In this document: positions 55,139 through 63,253 of the stretch, piece after piece
Position numbering within the stretch: the stretch's first letter is position 1
Layout: every line of letters begins with the position of its first letter
Assembly: GCF_008704205.1 (NCBI RefSeq)
Contig: NZ_VXLC01000001.1
Span: forward strand, 1-64,000
Direction of reading: 5' to 3'
Length of the DNA: 64,000 nucleotides
From: Nocardia colli
Lineage (GTDB): Bacteria; Actinomycetota; Actinomycetes; Mycobacteriales; Mycobacteriaceae
Translations under genes and position numbers: made by a program
Notes under the pieces: generated by a model
What the model was told of the DNA's origin: nothing
The model's database searches: none
Seen by the model: only the letters and a program-made list of their open reading frames with translations

Positions 55139-55609
55139 ATGAGCAGACGGGCGGCCGCCAGGCCTGGAACCGCCGCCGACGGCGGACCGGCGCTGTTTCG
55201 GCTGGTTCGGTTCTGGTCACGGCGCTGGATCAACCGGACCTCGGCGGACCTGCCCGACGAGCTACGGCACGCCCAGCACGTCCAGGTGGTCGAGGCGGTG
55301 GCGGCCACCGTCGAGCAGGACGCCGAGGCCACCATCACCTCGGTGTCACATCAACTGGGACTGGACCATTCGGGGGCGAGCCGGATGGTGCGCGATGCCA
55401 CGGCAGCGGGGTTTCTGTCCCGCGCGGAATCCGAACACGACCGGCGCCGAACGGCATTGGCGCTGACCGCCAGCGGCGAGCGGCTGCTCGCCGAGGCCCG
55501 CGACTGGCAACGCCAGGTCTTCACCGAGCTCACCGCCGACTGGGACGACGCCGATCGGCAGCGATTCGCCGGATATCTGCGTCGATTGAGTAACGAACTC
55601 GAGCTCTGA
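55139..55609 (+). CDS. MarR-family regulator
   Basis: 156 residues. Winged helix with ITSVSHQLGLDHSGASRMVR and the wing SEHDRRRTALALTASGERLL. Divergent from the VOC gene, with a palindrome between. Confidence 0.88.
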   Translation: MSRRAAARPGTAADGGPALFRLVRFWSRRWINRTSADLPDELRHAQHVQVVEAVAATVEQDAEATITSVSHQLGLDHSGASRMVRDATAAGFLSRAESEHDRRRTALALTASGERLLAEARDWQRQVFTELTADWDDADRQRFAGYLRRLSNELEL

Positions 55610-55711
55610 GCCGAGTTCTCTTGCGCCCGAACGACGAGCCGTACTCGCCTGCGCCTGATACTGTCGCCGACGAACACACTGCGCAGGGGGCAGCGCTACC
55701 GAAAGAGCACG

Positions 55712-56338
55712 ATGAGCTTCTCCAGAATCACCGCGACCGCACTGCTGGCCTTGGCGGCCACCGTCATCAGCACGAGCGCCACGCACGCGGATCCCACCAC
55801 ACCCGACACCGCACTCGACGTGCACGGGTCCTTCGCCGAAATCGCCTACCAGGTGGCCGCATCCGAGGATCGGCGCGCCGCGGTGACGACGATCCAGGAC
55901 GGCCGCTTCGACCTGATCCACGACGGCCGGGTGGTCACGCTGACCGATCGCGACGGCAGCGTCGTCGCCGCCTTACCGATGGCATTGCGGGTCGGCGACA
56001 AGCGGGTGGCGCTGAATCCGGTCATCGAGGAGGCCGGTCATCGGCTCACCCTCGTGCCCGACCACATGTCGCAGGCGCCGCTGCGCGACGTGAGCAGCCA
56101 GGAACGCTTCTTCGCCGAGGTCGAGAAGGCCATGCCGATCGTGTTGGCGGGCGCGGGAATCGGCGCCGCGATCGGCTTCGTGGTCGGGTTCCCGCTCGGG
56201 CTGTTCGTCATCGACTTCATCACGGTGCCGATCACCACAGTGCTGGGCGCGGCGATCGGGGCTGCGGCCGGACTCGCGATGTCCGGTGGCCAGCCGGCGA
56301 TCGACGCGGCGCTCGATTACGTCTCCGGCGCACCCTGA
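55712..56338 (+). CDS. Secreted/membrane protein of unknown function
   Basis: 208 residues. Signal peptide (TALLALAATVISTSATHA), a mature beta-rich domain of about 120 residues (VHGSFAEIAYQVAASEDRRA), then two hydrophobic Gly/Ala-rich segments (GAGIGAAIGFVVGFPLGLFV and TTVLGAAIGAAAGLAMSGG). This plan recurs in Nocardia exported proteins; the role is unknown. Confidence 0.8.
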   Translation: MSFSRITATALLALAATVISTSATHADPTTPDTALDVHGSFAEIAYQVAASEDRRAAVTTIQDGRFDLIHDGRVVTLTDRDGSVVAALPMALRVGDKRVALNPVIEEAGHRLTLVPDHMSQAPLRDVSSQERFFAEVEKAMPIVLAGAGIGAAIGFVVGFPLGLFVIDFITVPITTVLGAAIGAAAGLAMSGGQPAIDAALDYVSGAP

Positions 56339-56446
56339 TCCGGAAGCGCCCCGCCGGCGACTGAGCCGATTACGCGATCGACGAGGCGCGATCAAGACAG
56401 CCTGACGCGCCGGATTCGATAGGGGCACCGCGAGGCCGGTGTCCGG

Positions 56447-57319
56447 TCAGGGGCGGCGCGCCTGAGTCTCGATATGGTCGGCGGTGCTCAGGGTCTGAGT
56501 TCCGATGACGCGCAACAGATCCAGTTTTTCGGCGGCGTCCGTGCCGGGCTGCGGCAGGTAGACGAGCAGGCGCTGGGCGGCGTTGGGGGTGAGCAGCGTT
56601 TCGCAGATCGTGTCGATCAGGCCGACCTCGGGATGCTGGATTCGCTTGGTGTCCGAAAGGCGTACCGCCACTTCGTGTTCGTCCCAGAACACGTCGAATT
56701 CCGTACTGACCGAACGCAATTTCGCGATGAATTCGGTGACGTCCGCATCGCCCGCCCGGCGCGCGGCGGTCGCCCGCAGATCAGCGACGTGCTTGCGGCC
56801 CAATCGATCCCAGTCTTCCTCGGGGAAGACCGCGCGCGACTCGACGTCGGTGAACCAGCGGTAAGCATAGAAGCGTTCCCAGCCGCGCCGGTTCGCGAGG
56901 TCGCCGAGCAGCAGGGTGTGCATGCGGTTCTGCACCAGCACCTCACCGAGGTCGGTGATCACGGTGGCGGCGGTGTCGTCCAGTTTGGCCAGCAGGTGCA
57001 TCAGGCCGGGACCGACGTGCTTGTCGGAAAGCTCGCGGACCGGCGCCGCGTGGTCGCACAGGTGATAGAGGTGATCGCGTTCGTCGCTGCTGAAGCGCAG
57101 GGCGCGGGCCAGCGACGCGAGCACCTGGGTGGACGGTCGCGGACCGCGGGATTGCTCCAGGCGGGTGTAGTAGTCCGTGGACATGCCCGCAAGCAGCGCC
57201 ACCTCGTCCCGGCGCAGGCCGGGAGTGCGTCGCCGGACACCGGGCGGCAAACCCACGTCGGCCGGGGTCAGCTGCTCCCGGCGGCGACGGAGGAAGTCGG
57301 CGAGCTCGGTTCGGTCCAT
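56447..57319 (-). CDS. XRE-family regulator with MmyB-like ligand domain
   Basis: 290 residues. RRRTPGLRRDEVALLAGMST followed by DYYTRLEQSRGPRPS is the characteristic HTH of the MmyB group. The C-terminal PAS-like domain holds WERFYAYRWFTDVESRAVFP. It is divergent from an aldo/keto reductase, the usual target in actinobacteria. Confidence 0.9.
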   Translation of the reverse strand: MDRTELADFLRRRREQLTPADVGLPPGVRRRTPGLRRDEVALLAGMSTDYYTRLEQSRGPRPSTQVLASLARALRFSSDERDHLYHLCDHAAPVRELSDKHVGPGLMHLLAKLDDTAATVITDLGEVLVQNRMHTLLLGDLANRRGWERFYAYRWFTDVESRAVFPEEDWDRLGRKHVADLRATAARRAGDADVTEFIAKLRSVSTEFDVFWDEHEVAVRLSDTKRIQHPEVGLIDTICETLLTPNAAQRLLVYLPQPGTDAAEKLDLLRVIGTQTLSTADHIETQARRP

Positions 57320-57419
57320 GCCTCTACTGTCCCCCGGATCGGGCCGCTCAGCCAGGGATCGGCAATCCCCCGATCGGCGATCTCTGCCGGATCCGCCGCC
57401 GGAGGTTCAGGCTGGTCCT

Positions 57420-58430
57420 ATGACGACATCGAAGATCTCCACAGTTCAGCTCGGTAAGACCGGGCCGACGGTGAGCCGGATCGGGCTCGGCGCGATGGGC
57501 ATGTCCGGCATGTACGGCGCCGCGGACGACGCCGAATCCACCGCCACCATCCACGCCGCGCTCGATTCCGGGGCGAACCTGATCGATACCGGCGATTTCT
57601 ACGGCGCCGGGCACAACGAGCTACTGATCGGCAACGCGATCGCCGAGCGGGCGCGCGAGGATGTGGTGCTCAGCGTGAAGTTCGGCGCGCTGCGCGGACC
57701 CGGCGGGGCCTGGGGTGGCGTGGACAACCGGCCCGAGGCCCTGCGCAACTTCCTCGTCTACAGCATGCAGCGGCTCGGGGTGGACTATGTCGATGTCTAC
57801 CGGCCGGCCCGGCTCGATCCGAATGTCCCGATCGAGGACACGGTCGGCGCGATCGCCGAGCTGATCGAGGCGGGGTATGTCCGGCACGTCGGGCTGTCCG
57901 AGGTCGGCGCGGACACCATCCGGCGGGCCGCGGCGGTGCATCCGATCGCCGATCTGCAGATCGAGTACTCGCTGATCTCGCGCGGTATCGAGGCGGAGAT
58001 CCTGCCGCTGTGCCGGGAGCTCGGCATCGGCATCACCGCCTACGGCGTGCTGTCGCGTGGACTGCTCAGCAGCTCGGTGCAGGCGGGAACCACCTTCGCC
58101 GCCAATGATTTCCGTGCGCACAGCCCGCGCTTCCAGGGGGAGAACCTCAGCCAGAATCTGAAGCTGGTCGACGCGCTGGCCGAAATCGCTGCGGGCAAGG
58201 ATGTTTCGGTCGCTCAGCTGGCCATCGCGTGGGTGCTGACCCGCGGCGCGGACATCGTGCCGATCGTCGGCGCGCGGCGGCGCGAGCGGTGGGCCGAAGC
58301 CGCTGGTGCGCTGGATATCTCGCTGACCGCGGATGAGCTGGCCACTATCGAGGCGGCGGTGCCCAGCGATCAGATCGCAGGTGAGCGGTATGCCTCGGAG
58401 CAGATGGCGATGCTCGACAGCGAGCGCTGA
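57420..58430 (+). CDS. Aldo/keto reductase
   Basis: 336 residues from ATG 57420. VSRIGLGAMGMSGMYG, LIDTGDFYGAGHNELLIG (catalytic Asp and Tyr), LSVKFGALRGPGG, YVDVYRPARLDPNVPIEDT and GLSEVGADTIRRA. The usual catalytic His-containing H in the hydride pocket reads R-P-A (family commonly has R-x-D/H), so residue order at this site is slightly unusual. NADPH-linked reductase. GAGG lies rather far upstream. Confidence 0.92.
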   Translation: MTTSKISTVQLGKTGPTVSRIGLGAMGMSGMYGAADDAESTATIHAALDSGANLIDTGDFYGAGHNELLIGNAIAERAREDVVLSVKFGALRGPGGAWGGVDNRPEALRNFLVYSMQRLGVDYVDVYRPARLDPNVPIEDTVGAIAELIEAGYVRHVGLSEVGADTIRRAAAVHPIADLQIEYSLISRGIEAEILPLCRELGIGITAYGVLSRGLLSSSVQAGTTFAANDFRAHSPRFQGENLSQNLKLVDALAEIAAGKDVSVAQLAIAWVLTRGADIVPIVGARRRERWAEAAGALDISLTADELATIEAAVPSDQIAGERYASEQMAMLDSER

Positions 58431-58435
58431 GTGGT

Positions 58436-58462
58436 GGGTGCGCTCGGTCGTCGAGCGCACCC
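58436..58462. terminator. Bidirectional terminator between AKR and hotdog genes
   Basis: GGGTGCGCTCG / CGAGCGCACCC, 11-bp perfect stem, 5-base loop, in the 35-nt convergent gap. Confidence 0.75.
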
Positions 58463-58465
58463 CCG

Positions 58466-58933
58466 CTACCGGCGTGGGCGGATGACCGCGGTGAATGTCG
58501 CTGCGGCGACCGACTTTCCGGTGTTGTCGGTGATGTTCACCGGGACTTCCAGTTCGATCGGTGTCTGTGCCGCGATATCCGCCCGTACCTGTTGAAGGAC
58601 CGCGCCGGATAGCTCGGATGTCGCAAGATACGGTCCCGCATCGCCTTTGGCGCGCGCCCGGTATTCGATTCGCCCGTCCCTGGCCACGATGAAGGTCTCC
58701 CCCATCAGGTCGACGATGCCCGAGACCGACGCGCCCATCGCCGCGGTTTCGGCCAGGCCGAACAGCACCGCCGCGTGCAGGTCACCGTTGTGGTTCAGGT
58801 GCTCGGCCCGCGGCGCCATCCGCACCACGTTCCGGCCGGCGTCGAACTCCACGCCTTCGATCCCGGTGTACTGGATGAACCCCAGCTTCTGGAACCCCGC
58901 CATCACCAACTCGCCCATGGCCGCTGTGTCCAC
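58466..58933 (-). CDS. Hotdog-fold (DUF4442/PaaI-like) thioesterase, KstR-controlled
   Basis: 155 residues from GTG 58933, GGGAG 5 nt upstream. An upstream-extended frame would read through the operator and into tRNA sequence. RMAPRAEHLNHNGDLHAAVL contains the N/D-x-G-x-x-H hotdog motif and ETAAMGASVSGIVDLMGETF the core helix. It probably hydrolyses an acyl-CoA. The KstR box 20 nt upstream links it to steroid breakdown, perhaps CoA recycling. Confidence 0.8.
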   Translation of the reverse strand: MDTAAMGELVMAGFQKLGFIQYTGIEGVEFDAGRNVVRMAPRAEHLNHNGDLHAAVLFGLAETAAMGASVSGIVDLMGETFIVARDGRIEYRARAKGDAGPYLATSELSGAVLQQVRADIAAQTPIELEVPVNITDNTGKSVAAATFTAVIRPRR

Positions 58934-58953
58934 TGCATCTCCCACCGGGTAAC

Positions 58954-58967
58954 TGAAACGTGTTCTA
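58954..58967. promoter_or_regulatory. KstR-type operator upstream of the hotdog gene
   Basis: TGAAACGTGTTCTA matches TnnAACnnGTTnnA at all fixed positions. It lies 20 nt before the GTG start, where it would overlap the -10 region and block transcription. Confidence 0.75.
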
Positions 58968-59017
58968 TTTTCATACCGTGCAGAGGGTGCGTTGTCCACT
59001 GACCGCCTTTCTTCGGT

Positions 59018-59089
59018 GACCTCGACGGGAATCGAACCCGCGTAGCCGTGATCGAGAGTCACGGTGCCCTGCCAGCGGAGCACGAGGCC
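59018..59089 (-). tRNA. tRNA-Glu-like gene, anticodon CTC
   Basis: A cloverleaf can be drawn: acceptor GGCCTCG with CGAGGTC (one G-U), D arm GCTC/GGGC with GG in the loop, anticodon stem CCGTGA/TCACGG with loop CTCTCGA, T arm GCGGG-TTCGATT-CCCGT. Discriminator A; CCA not encoded. Only one base separates acceptor and D stem, compensated by a sixth anticodon-stem pair. The body differs from ordinary actinobacterial tRNA-Glu. Only 11 nt from the next tRNA. Confidence 0.7.
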
Positions 59090-59100
59090 TGGATGTGCGT

Positions 59101-59175
59101 GACGCAGGTCGGAATCGAACCGACGTGGCTCCTGAGTGAAAGTCAGGGTGCCCGTGCCAACAGAGCAACTGCGCC
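59101..59175 (-). tRNA. tRNA-Glu-like gene, anticodon TTC
   Basis: Acceptor GGCGCAG with CTGCGTC (one G-U), D arm GCTC/GGGC, anticodon stem CCTGA/TCAGG with loop CTTTCAC, 6-nt variable loop, T arm GTCGG-TTCGATT-CCGAC. Discriminator A, no encoded CCA. Shares D-arm sequence and the flanking ATCCA with the following tRNA, so the two are probably a tandem duplication that diverged. Confidence 0.75.
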
Positions 59176-59193
59176 TGGATTATGGGAGGAACG

Positions 59194-59232
59194 AAAAAGG
59201 GCCGCTCCGTGGAATTTTCCCGGATGCGGCCC
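59194..59232 (-). terminator. Strong intrinsic terminator after a small ORF
   Basis: On minus: GGGCCGC-A-TCCG-GGAA, 2-base loop, TTCC-A-CGGA-GCGGCCC, a 15-bp stem with one bulged A on each side, followed by TTTTT. It lies 24 nt after the small ORF stop and just upstream of the tRNAs. Confidence 0.85.
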
Positions 59233-59256
59233 GTATGGTTCGGCGTTACGCCTTAC

Positions 59257-59352
59257 TCATTGATCAGGACGTTCATCCGTCGACCGGTAACCGGATTCCT
59301 CGGCCATCGCGAATTCACGCTGTGTCAGCGATGATTCGAGGTGGCTGAGCAT
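59257..59352 (-). CDS. Possible 31-residue peptide gene
   Basis: ATG 59352 has AAGG 8 nt upstream (CGAAAGGTAACGGGC). The product starts MLSHLESSLTQREFAMAEES and ends in a polar DERPDQ. It is followed at once by a strong terminator, so a short transcript of its own is plausible. Third-position GC is only moderate, so coding is uncertain. It lies 82 nt after the glycerophosphodiesterase stop. Confidence 0.4.
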   Translation of the reverse strand: MLSHLESSLTQREFAMAEESGYRSTDERPDQ

Positions 59353-59434
59353 GCCCGTTACCTTTCGTCGTTCTCGATTAGTCGACGGTAACACCGGCTT
59401 CCGATCGAGGAAACCGATTATTTCCGGGCCATGA

Positions 59435-60499
59435 TCAAGGTCGGCGATAGGCCTTCGGCAGCTGGTAGCCGCGTTCGGCGAGGATGGTGCGCAACAGGTC
59501 TGGGCGGTTGGTGATGAGGCCGTCTACGCCGAGGCCCAGCAGCGCCGTCATGGTCGGCCGGTCGTCGACGGTCCATGGCACTACGCGCATGCCGTGCTGG
59601 TGGGCGGCCTGGACCAGGGCGCTGGTCGTGAAGGGTTGGTAGCCGGGGTCTTCGATGCTGCCGGCTTGCGGGTCGCCGTGCACCGGAGACACCGCGTCGG
59701 CACCGAAAGATGCTGCCGCGCTGACGAATTTCTGTTGCAGCGAGCCCGGGAAGTCATCGATGTCGATGCCGCCGAGCCATGGGGAAGCGCCGGGCTGGCC
59801 TTCCTGGAGGAATTGCTGTCCGTTGGTCAATGCGACGAGCGGCAATTCCGGCGCCACCTCGCGCATGCGCATCAGCGAGCCCCAGTCGAAACTTTGGATG
59901 GTGACTTGGTTTTCGAGGTGTGCGCGGTGCACTTCCGCGGCGATCACTTGGACGAATTGTTCGCGCGGCGCGGTTTGTTCCGGCGCTCCGGCTTCGACCT
60001 TGGACTCGACATTCAGCTTGATCTCATCGGCCCGGTAGGCGTGCACGAGGTCGAAAACCTCGGACAGCAACGGCATTCGGGCACCCGGTACCGTCCGCTG
60101 CTCCGGAAAAGCGGCCAATCGCTTCGATCCGCAATCGATGGTGCGCACCTGCGCCAACGTCAGATCTCGAATGAACCTGGTACCGGGCACATACGGGAAT
60201 TTCGGATCGCCGAGGAAGGCGGGCAGCGTGTCGACGCACTTGTCCGGACTCGGATCGCGGTCATGGGTGACCACCGCGTACCCGTCCTCGGTGATCTGCA
60301 CGTCCAGTTCCAGCGTGCTGACGCCGAGCTCCAGGGCATTCGCGAAGGCGGGCAGCGTGTTCTCCACCACGAGCGCTGCCCCACCGCGATGCGCCTGGAG
60401 ATCGAAGGGCGCGGACGGGTCGTCCGCCGACGCCGTACCCACGTTCAGGGCACCGGTCAGCAGAATCGTCGCGACGCCCACCGCATACGTTCGACGCAT
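59435..60499 (-). CDS. glpQ: Secreted glycerophosphodiester phosphodiesterase
   Basis: 354 residues. Signal peptide (VGVATILLTGALNVGTASA), then QAHRGGAALVVENTLPAFANAL (catalytic His-Arg and Glu), ELDVQITEDGYAVVTHDRDP (metal Glu/Asp and second His), and the C-terminal VVPWTVDDRPTMTALLGLGV. Full-length GlpQ-type enzyme that splits glycerophosphodiesters outside the cell. Confidence 0.93.
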   Translation of the reverse strand: MRRTYAVGVATILLTGALNVGTASADDPSAPFDLQAHRGGAALVVENTLPAFANALELGVSTLELDVQITEDGYAVVTHDRDPSPDKCVDTLPAFLGDPKFPYVPGTRFIRDLTLAQVRTIDCGSKRLAAFPEQRTVPGARMPLLSEVFDLVHAYRADEIKLNVESKVEAGAPEQTAPREQFVQVIAAEVHRAHLENQVTIQSFDWGSLMRMREVAPELPLVALTNGQQFLQEGQPGASPWLGGIDIDDFPGSLQQKFVSAAASFGADAVSPVHGDPQAGSIEDPGYQPFTTSALVQAAHQHGMRVVPWTVDDRPTMTALLGLGVDGLITNRPDLLRTILAERGYQLPKAYRRP

Positions 60500-60551
60500 G
60501 CCTCCATTGTGACGGGTGCTGCCGACGTCGTGATGACGCTTGGGTGAACCC

Positions 60552-61523
60552 CTACGGAACCAGCACTACCTTGCCGGTGGTCGCACGTTGCTCGAGTGCG
60601 GCGTGCGCGTGCGCAGCTTGGTCGAGCGGGAACGTCTGGACGGTCGGCACCATGGTGCCCGCGGCGGCCGCGGCCAGGGCGCGGGACTCCTCGTTGCGCA
60701 CCTCGCGCGGCTTGCTCAACATCAGGGACAGCGCGTCGATTACCGTAATGCCCTGTTCCTGAAGCTTTTTCGCGTCCGGTCGAAAACTTTCACGCGACGC
60801 GTTCCCGTAGGTGACGTACCGCCCGCTCTCGGTGAGCAAACTCATTGCTGCCCGGCCTTTTTCGCCCATGACGCCGTCGAGCACGACCGTCACCGGGCGG
60901 TCGCCGAACGCCTGCCGGACCCGGTCGGTCCAGCCGGGTTCGTTGTAGTCGACTGCCAGGTCTGCGCCGAGGGTGTCGACCGCGGCGACTTTGGCCGGTC
61001 CACCGGCGGCGCCGATGACCCGGGCACCGATGGTGCGAGCGTGCTGGACAATCAGTCGGCCGACGCCGCCCGCGGCCGAATTCACCAGGATCACGTCGTC
61101 GGCGGTCGGATTCGCGATATCGAGCACTTCGACGGTGGTGGTGCCGGTGACGATCATGGCGACAGCCGTCGTGTAGTCCAGCCCTTCCGGAATCCGGTGC
61201 AGTACAGGCAATTCGGCGACGGCCAGTTCCGCGTATCCACCGGAGATGCTGCGCGGCGTCACGACGGCGACGCCGATCCACGACGGATCGACCTCCGGGC
61301 CAACGGAATCGATGATCCCGGCGACCTCACCGCCGAAGATCGCCGGCAGCTCCGGCAGCGGTGGGCCGATCGGCAGGCCCGCGCGCATCGCCGTTTCGAT
61401 CAGGTGCACGCCGGCCGCCTTGACGGCGATGCGCACCTGGCCCGGACCCGGCGCCGGGTCCGGAACCGTCTCGTATCGCAGGTTTTCCGCGGGGCCAAAT
61501 GTATGCAGGACTACGGCGCGCAC
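60552..61523 (-). CDS. Zinc-free MDR-family quinone oxidoreductase
   Basis: 323 residues. MRAVVLHTFGPAENLRYETV, GroES-like domain, IFGGEVAGIIDSVG, nucleotide motif ILVNSAAGGVGRLIVQHART (LVNSAAGGVG) and TVVLDGVMGEKGRAAMSLL. NADPH-dependent quinone or enone reductase. Stands alone. Confidence 0.9.
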   Translation of the reverse strand: MRAVVLHTFGPAENLRYETVPDPAPGPGQVRIAVKAAGVHLIETAMRAGLPIGPPLPELPAIFGGEVAGIIDSVGPEVDPSWIGVAVVTPRSISGGYAELAVAELPVLHRIPEGLDYTTAVAMIVTGTTTVEVLDIANPTADDVILVNSAAGGVGRLIVQHARTIGARVIGAAGGPAKVAAVDTLGADLAVDYNEPGWTDRVRQAFGDRPVTVVLDGVMGEKGRAAMSLLTESGRYVTYGNASRESFRPDAKKLQEQGITVIDALSLMLSKPREVRNEESRALAAAAAGTMVPTVQTFPLDQAAHAHAALEQRATTGKVVLVP

Positions 61524-61575
61524 AGCGTCTCCTCTGGTCAGAGCTCGATCAACCTTCGAGGATCAGCCTGCAACC

Positions 61576-61719
61576 TCAATGACGCTTGATGTCAATGTGC
61601 TCGTCCAGGGGTGGCCGGGTGCGCTCGTCGCCGCGGTCGCGGAGGTCGTCCCAGGCCGCGAGCACGACGATGCCGATGAGTAGCAGTGCGCCGAGCGCGA
61701 CCGCGAGTGTGTAATGCAC
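61576..61719 (-). CDS. Single-TM microprotein, paralogue 1
   Basis: 47 residues from GTG 61719, 9 nt after the MetX-like stop. It has the pattern V-x-Y-x-LAVALGALLLIGIVVLA then AWDDLRDR, an N-out/C-in type single helix with a charged tail ending DIKRH. A paralogue with LAVALG and AWDDLRDR lies at 62935-63063 on the other side of the MetX-like gene. Conservation between the two copies supports both as real. Confidence 0.7.
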   Translation of the reverse strand: MHYTLAVALGALLLIGIVVLAAWDDLRDRGDERTRPPLDEHIDIKRH

Positions 61720-61728
61720 GGCCCGGAA

Positions 61729-62763
61729 TCAGGCCAGGCCACCGGGTTTACCTAGTAGGTCGGTTAGCGCGGTATCGATGAACCGGGTGTCTTCGGGGTT
61801 TTTGCCGTGACCGGCGAAGTGGCCCCAGATACCGGGGATCACCCGGAGTTCGGCGTTGGGGATGTGTGAGACCGCCCAGGCTTCGTCTTCCGGCGGGAAG
61901 TAGAGGTCCTTCTCGGCAGGCAGGACGAGAGTGGTCGCCTTGATCGAGGCGAGGGCCGCTTCGGTGTCGCCGCCGAAGCCGGGGGTGCGGCCGACGTCGG
62001 CGTTCTGCCAGGTCCACAGCATCGCGAGCAGGTTGTTGGGGTCGCGGTCGTCGAGGAAGAAACCTTCCCAGAAGCCGATGAGGAAGTCCTCGAGCGAGGT
62101 GTAGCCGAGCTTCTCGTACTCCTTCTCCCAATAGAACGCTTGAGAGAGGCCCCAGCCCGCGTAAACCCTTGCCAGAGCGCGCAATCCGATCGTCGGCCAG
62201 TTCTCGCCGTACCAGCCGCCGGCGAACGCGGAGTCGGCGGTCAGTGCCGCCTTCACGCCCTCCAGGAAGACCTTGTTGTGCACGCTCGTCCGGGACGAGC
62301 CGCAGAACGGGGCGATGCGTTCGACCATCTCCGGATGGCTCACCGCCCACTGATACGTCTGGCCCGCACCCATCGACCAGCCGGTGACCAGCGCGAGCCG
62401 TTCGATGCCGAAAAGCTCTGTCACCAAACGGTATTGCGCGGCCACCTGGTCGTAGACGGTGATGTCGGGGAAGCGCGCGCGATCGTAGGGCTGCAGGGTG
62501 TTGCTCGGCGAACTGGACAGGCCGTTGCCGAGCATGTTCGGCACGATGATGAAATACTCGGCCGGATCCAGCGCCATACCCGCGCCGATCAACCACTCGT
62601 TGTCCCAATGTCGCCCCGAATACCACGTCGGATAGACGATCGCATTGCTCTTGTCGGCATTGAGCTCGCCGTACGTGGCATACGCCAGGAAGGCGCCACG
62701 CAAGGTGGCGCCATGCTGCGTGGTGAAGTCACCGAGATCGAAGATCTGGTGGTGCTCGGGCAT
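61729..62763 (-). CDS. MetX-like alpha/beta hydrolase (homoserine acetyltransferase family)
   Basis: 344 residues from ATG 62763; a longer frame to 62934 crosses an AT-rich promoter-like patch. YPTWYSGRHWDNEWLIG, nucleophile elbow LVTGWSMGAGQTYQW, and the late LPAEKDLYFPPEDE and HFAGHGKNPED supplying Asp and His. Members of this subgroup are often mis-called homoserine O-acetyltransferase; no methionine genes are adjacent. Flanked by two paralogous microproteins. Confidence 0.87.
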   Translation of the reverse strand: MPEHHQIFDLGDFTTQHGATLRGAFLAYATYGELNADKSNAIVYPTWYSGRHWDNEWLIGAGMALDPAEYFIIVPNMLGNGLSSSPSNTLQPYDRARFPDITVYDQVAAQYRLVTELFGIERLALVTGWSMGAGQTYQWAVSHPEMVERIAPFCGSSRTSVHNKVFLEGVKAALTADSAFAGGWYGENWPTIGLRALARVYAGWGLSQAFYWEKEYEKLGYTSLEDFLIGFWEGFFLDDRDPNNLLAMLWTWQNADVGRTPGFGGDTEAALASIKATTLVLPAEKDLYFPPEDEAWAVSHIPNAELRVIPGIWGHFAGHGKNPEDTRFIDTALTDLLGKPGGLA

Positions 62764-62852
62764 GAAGCGACTCGCTTTCGCAACGGGCGGAACAGGATTC
62801 AGCAGGCCGCCGCCGCGCTCACGCACCACCCACCAACCAAACCCCTTCAATT

Positions 62853-62877
62853 GAAAATATTCTGACAGAAAATATTC
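62853..62877 (-). repeat. Direct repeat of GAAAATATTC in an AT-rich promoter region
   Basis: GAAAATATTC occurs at 62853-62862 and 62868-62877, start to start 15 bp. Each copy is close to a palindrome. The stretch 62848-62896 is far more AT-rich than the rest of the window and sits about 90-115 nt before the MetX-like start. Confidence 0.5.
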
Positions 62878-62934
62878 CCCCAAAAGTAAATTTCCCATCA
62901 CTCTTTCGCCACTCCAGCCGATCGGCTGGGGCAC

Positions 62935-63063
62935 TCACCGATCGCCGTCATCGCGCACCCGCTCATCGCCCTCACTCCTGTCGCGCAGGTCGTCCCACGC
63001 CACCGAGGCGACAATGCCGACGATCAGCAGCAGTCCAAGCGCCACCGCAAGGATGTAAGCCAT
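62935..63063 (-). CDS. Single-TM microprotein, paralogue 2
   Basis: 42 residues from ATG 63063, with AAGGAGG 3 nt upstream, a very strong ribosome site. M-A-Y-I-LAVALGLLLIVGIVASV then AWDDLRDR and an acidic/basic tail. Clear paralogue of the 61576-61719 product. The helix plus AWDDLRDR motif is unlike any family I can name. Confidence 0.75.
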   Translation of the reverse strand: MAYILAVALGLLLIVGIVASVAWDDLRDRSEGDERVRDDGDR

Positions 63064-63253
63064 GCCCCTCCTTGAATCATGGTCTGGACAGAGCGGCGGG
63101 CACCGTCATGACAGCGCGTACCCGCCGCTCAGCGCTCCGGTGCAGGAGATGGACACCACCTCGGAGCCAAACGGAACGCCTACGCGCTCCGCATGTTTCG
63201 AGCAACTACGACAACGACGCTACGAGCGGTGGACGGACGCCGGAACTGCCGAC

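Noticed and set aside
61729..62763. Homoserine O-acetyltransferase (metX) of methionine synthesis
   Set aside because: The subfamily features and the absence of metY or other Met genes favour a general hydrolase; name not assigned.
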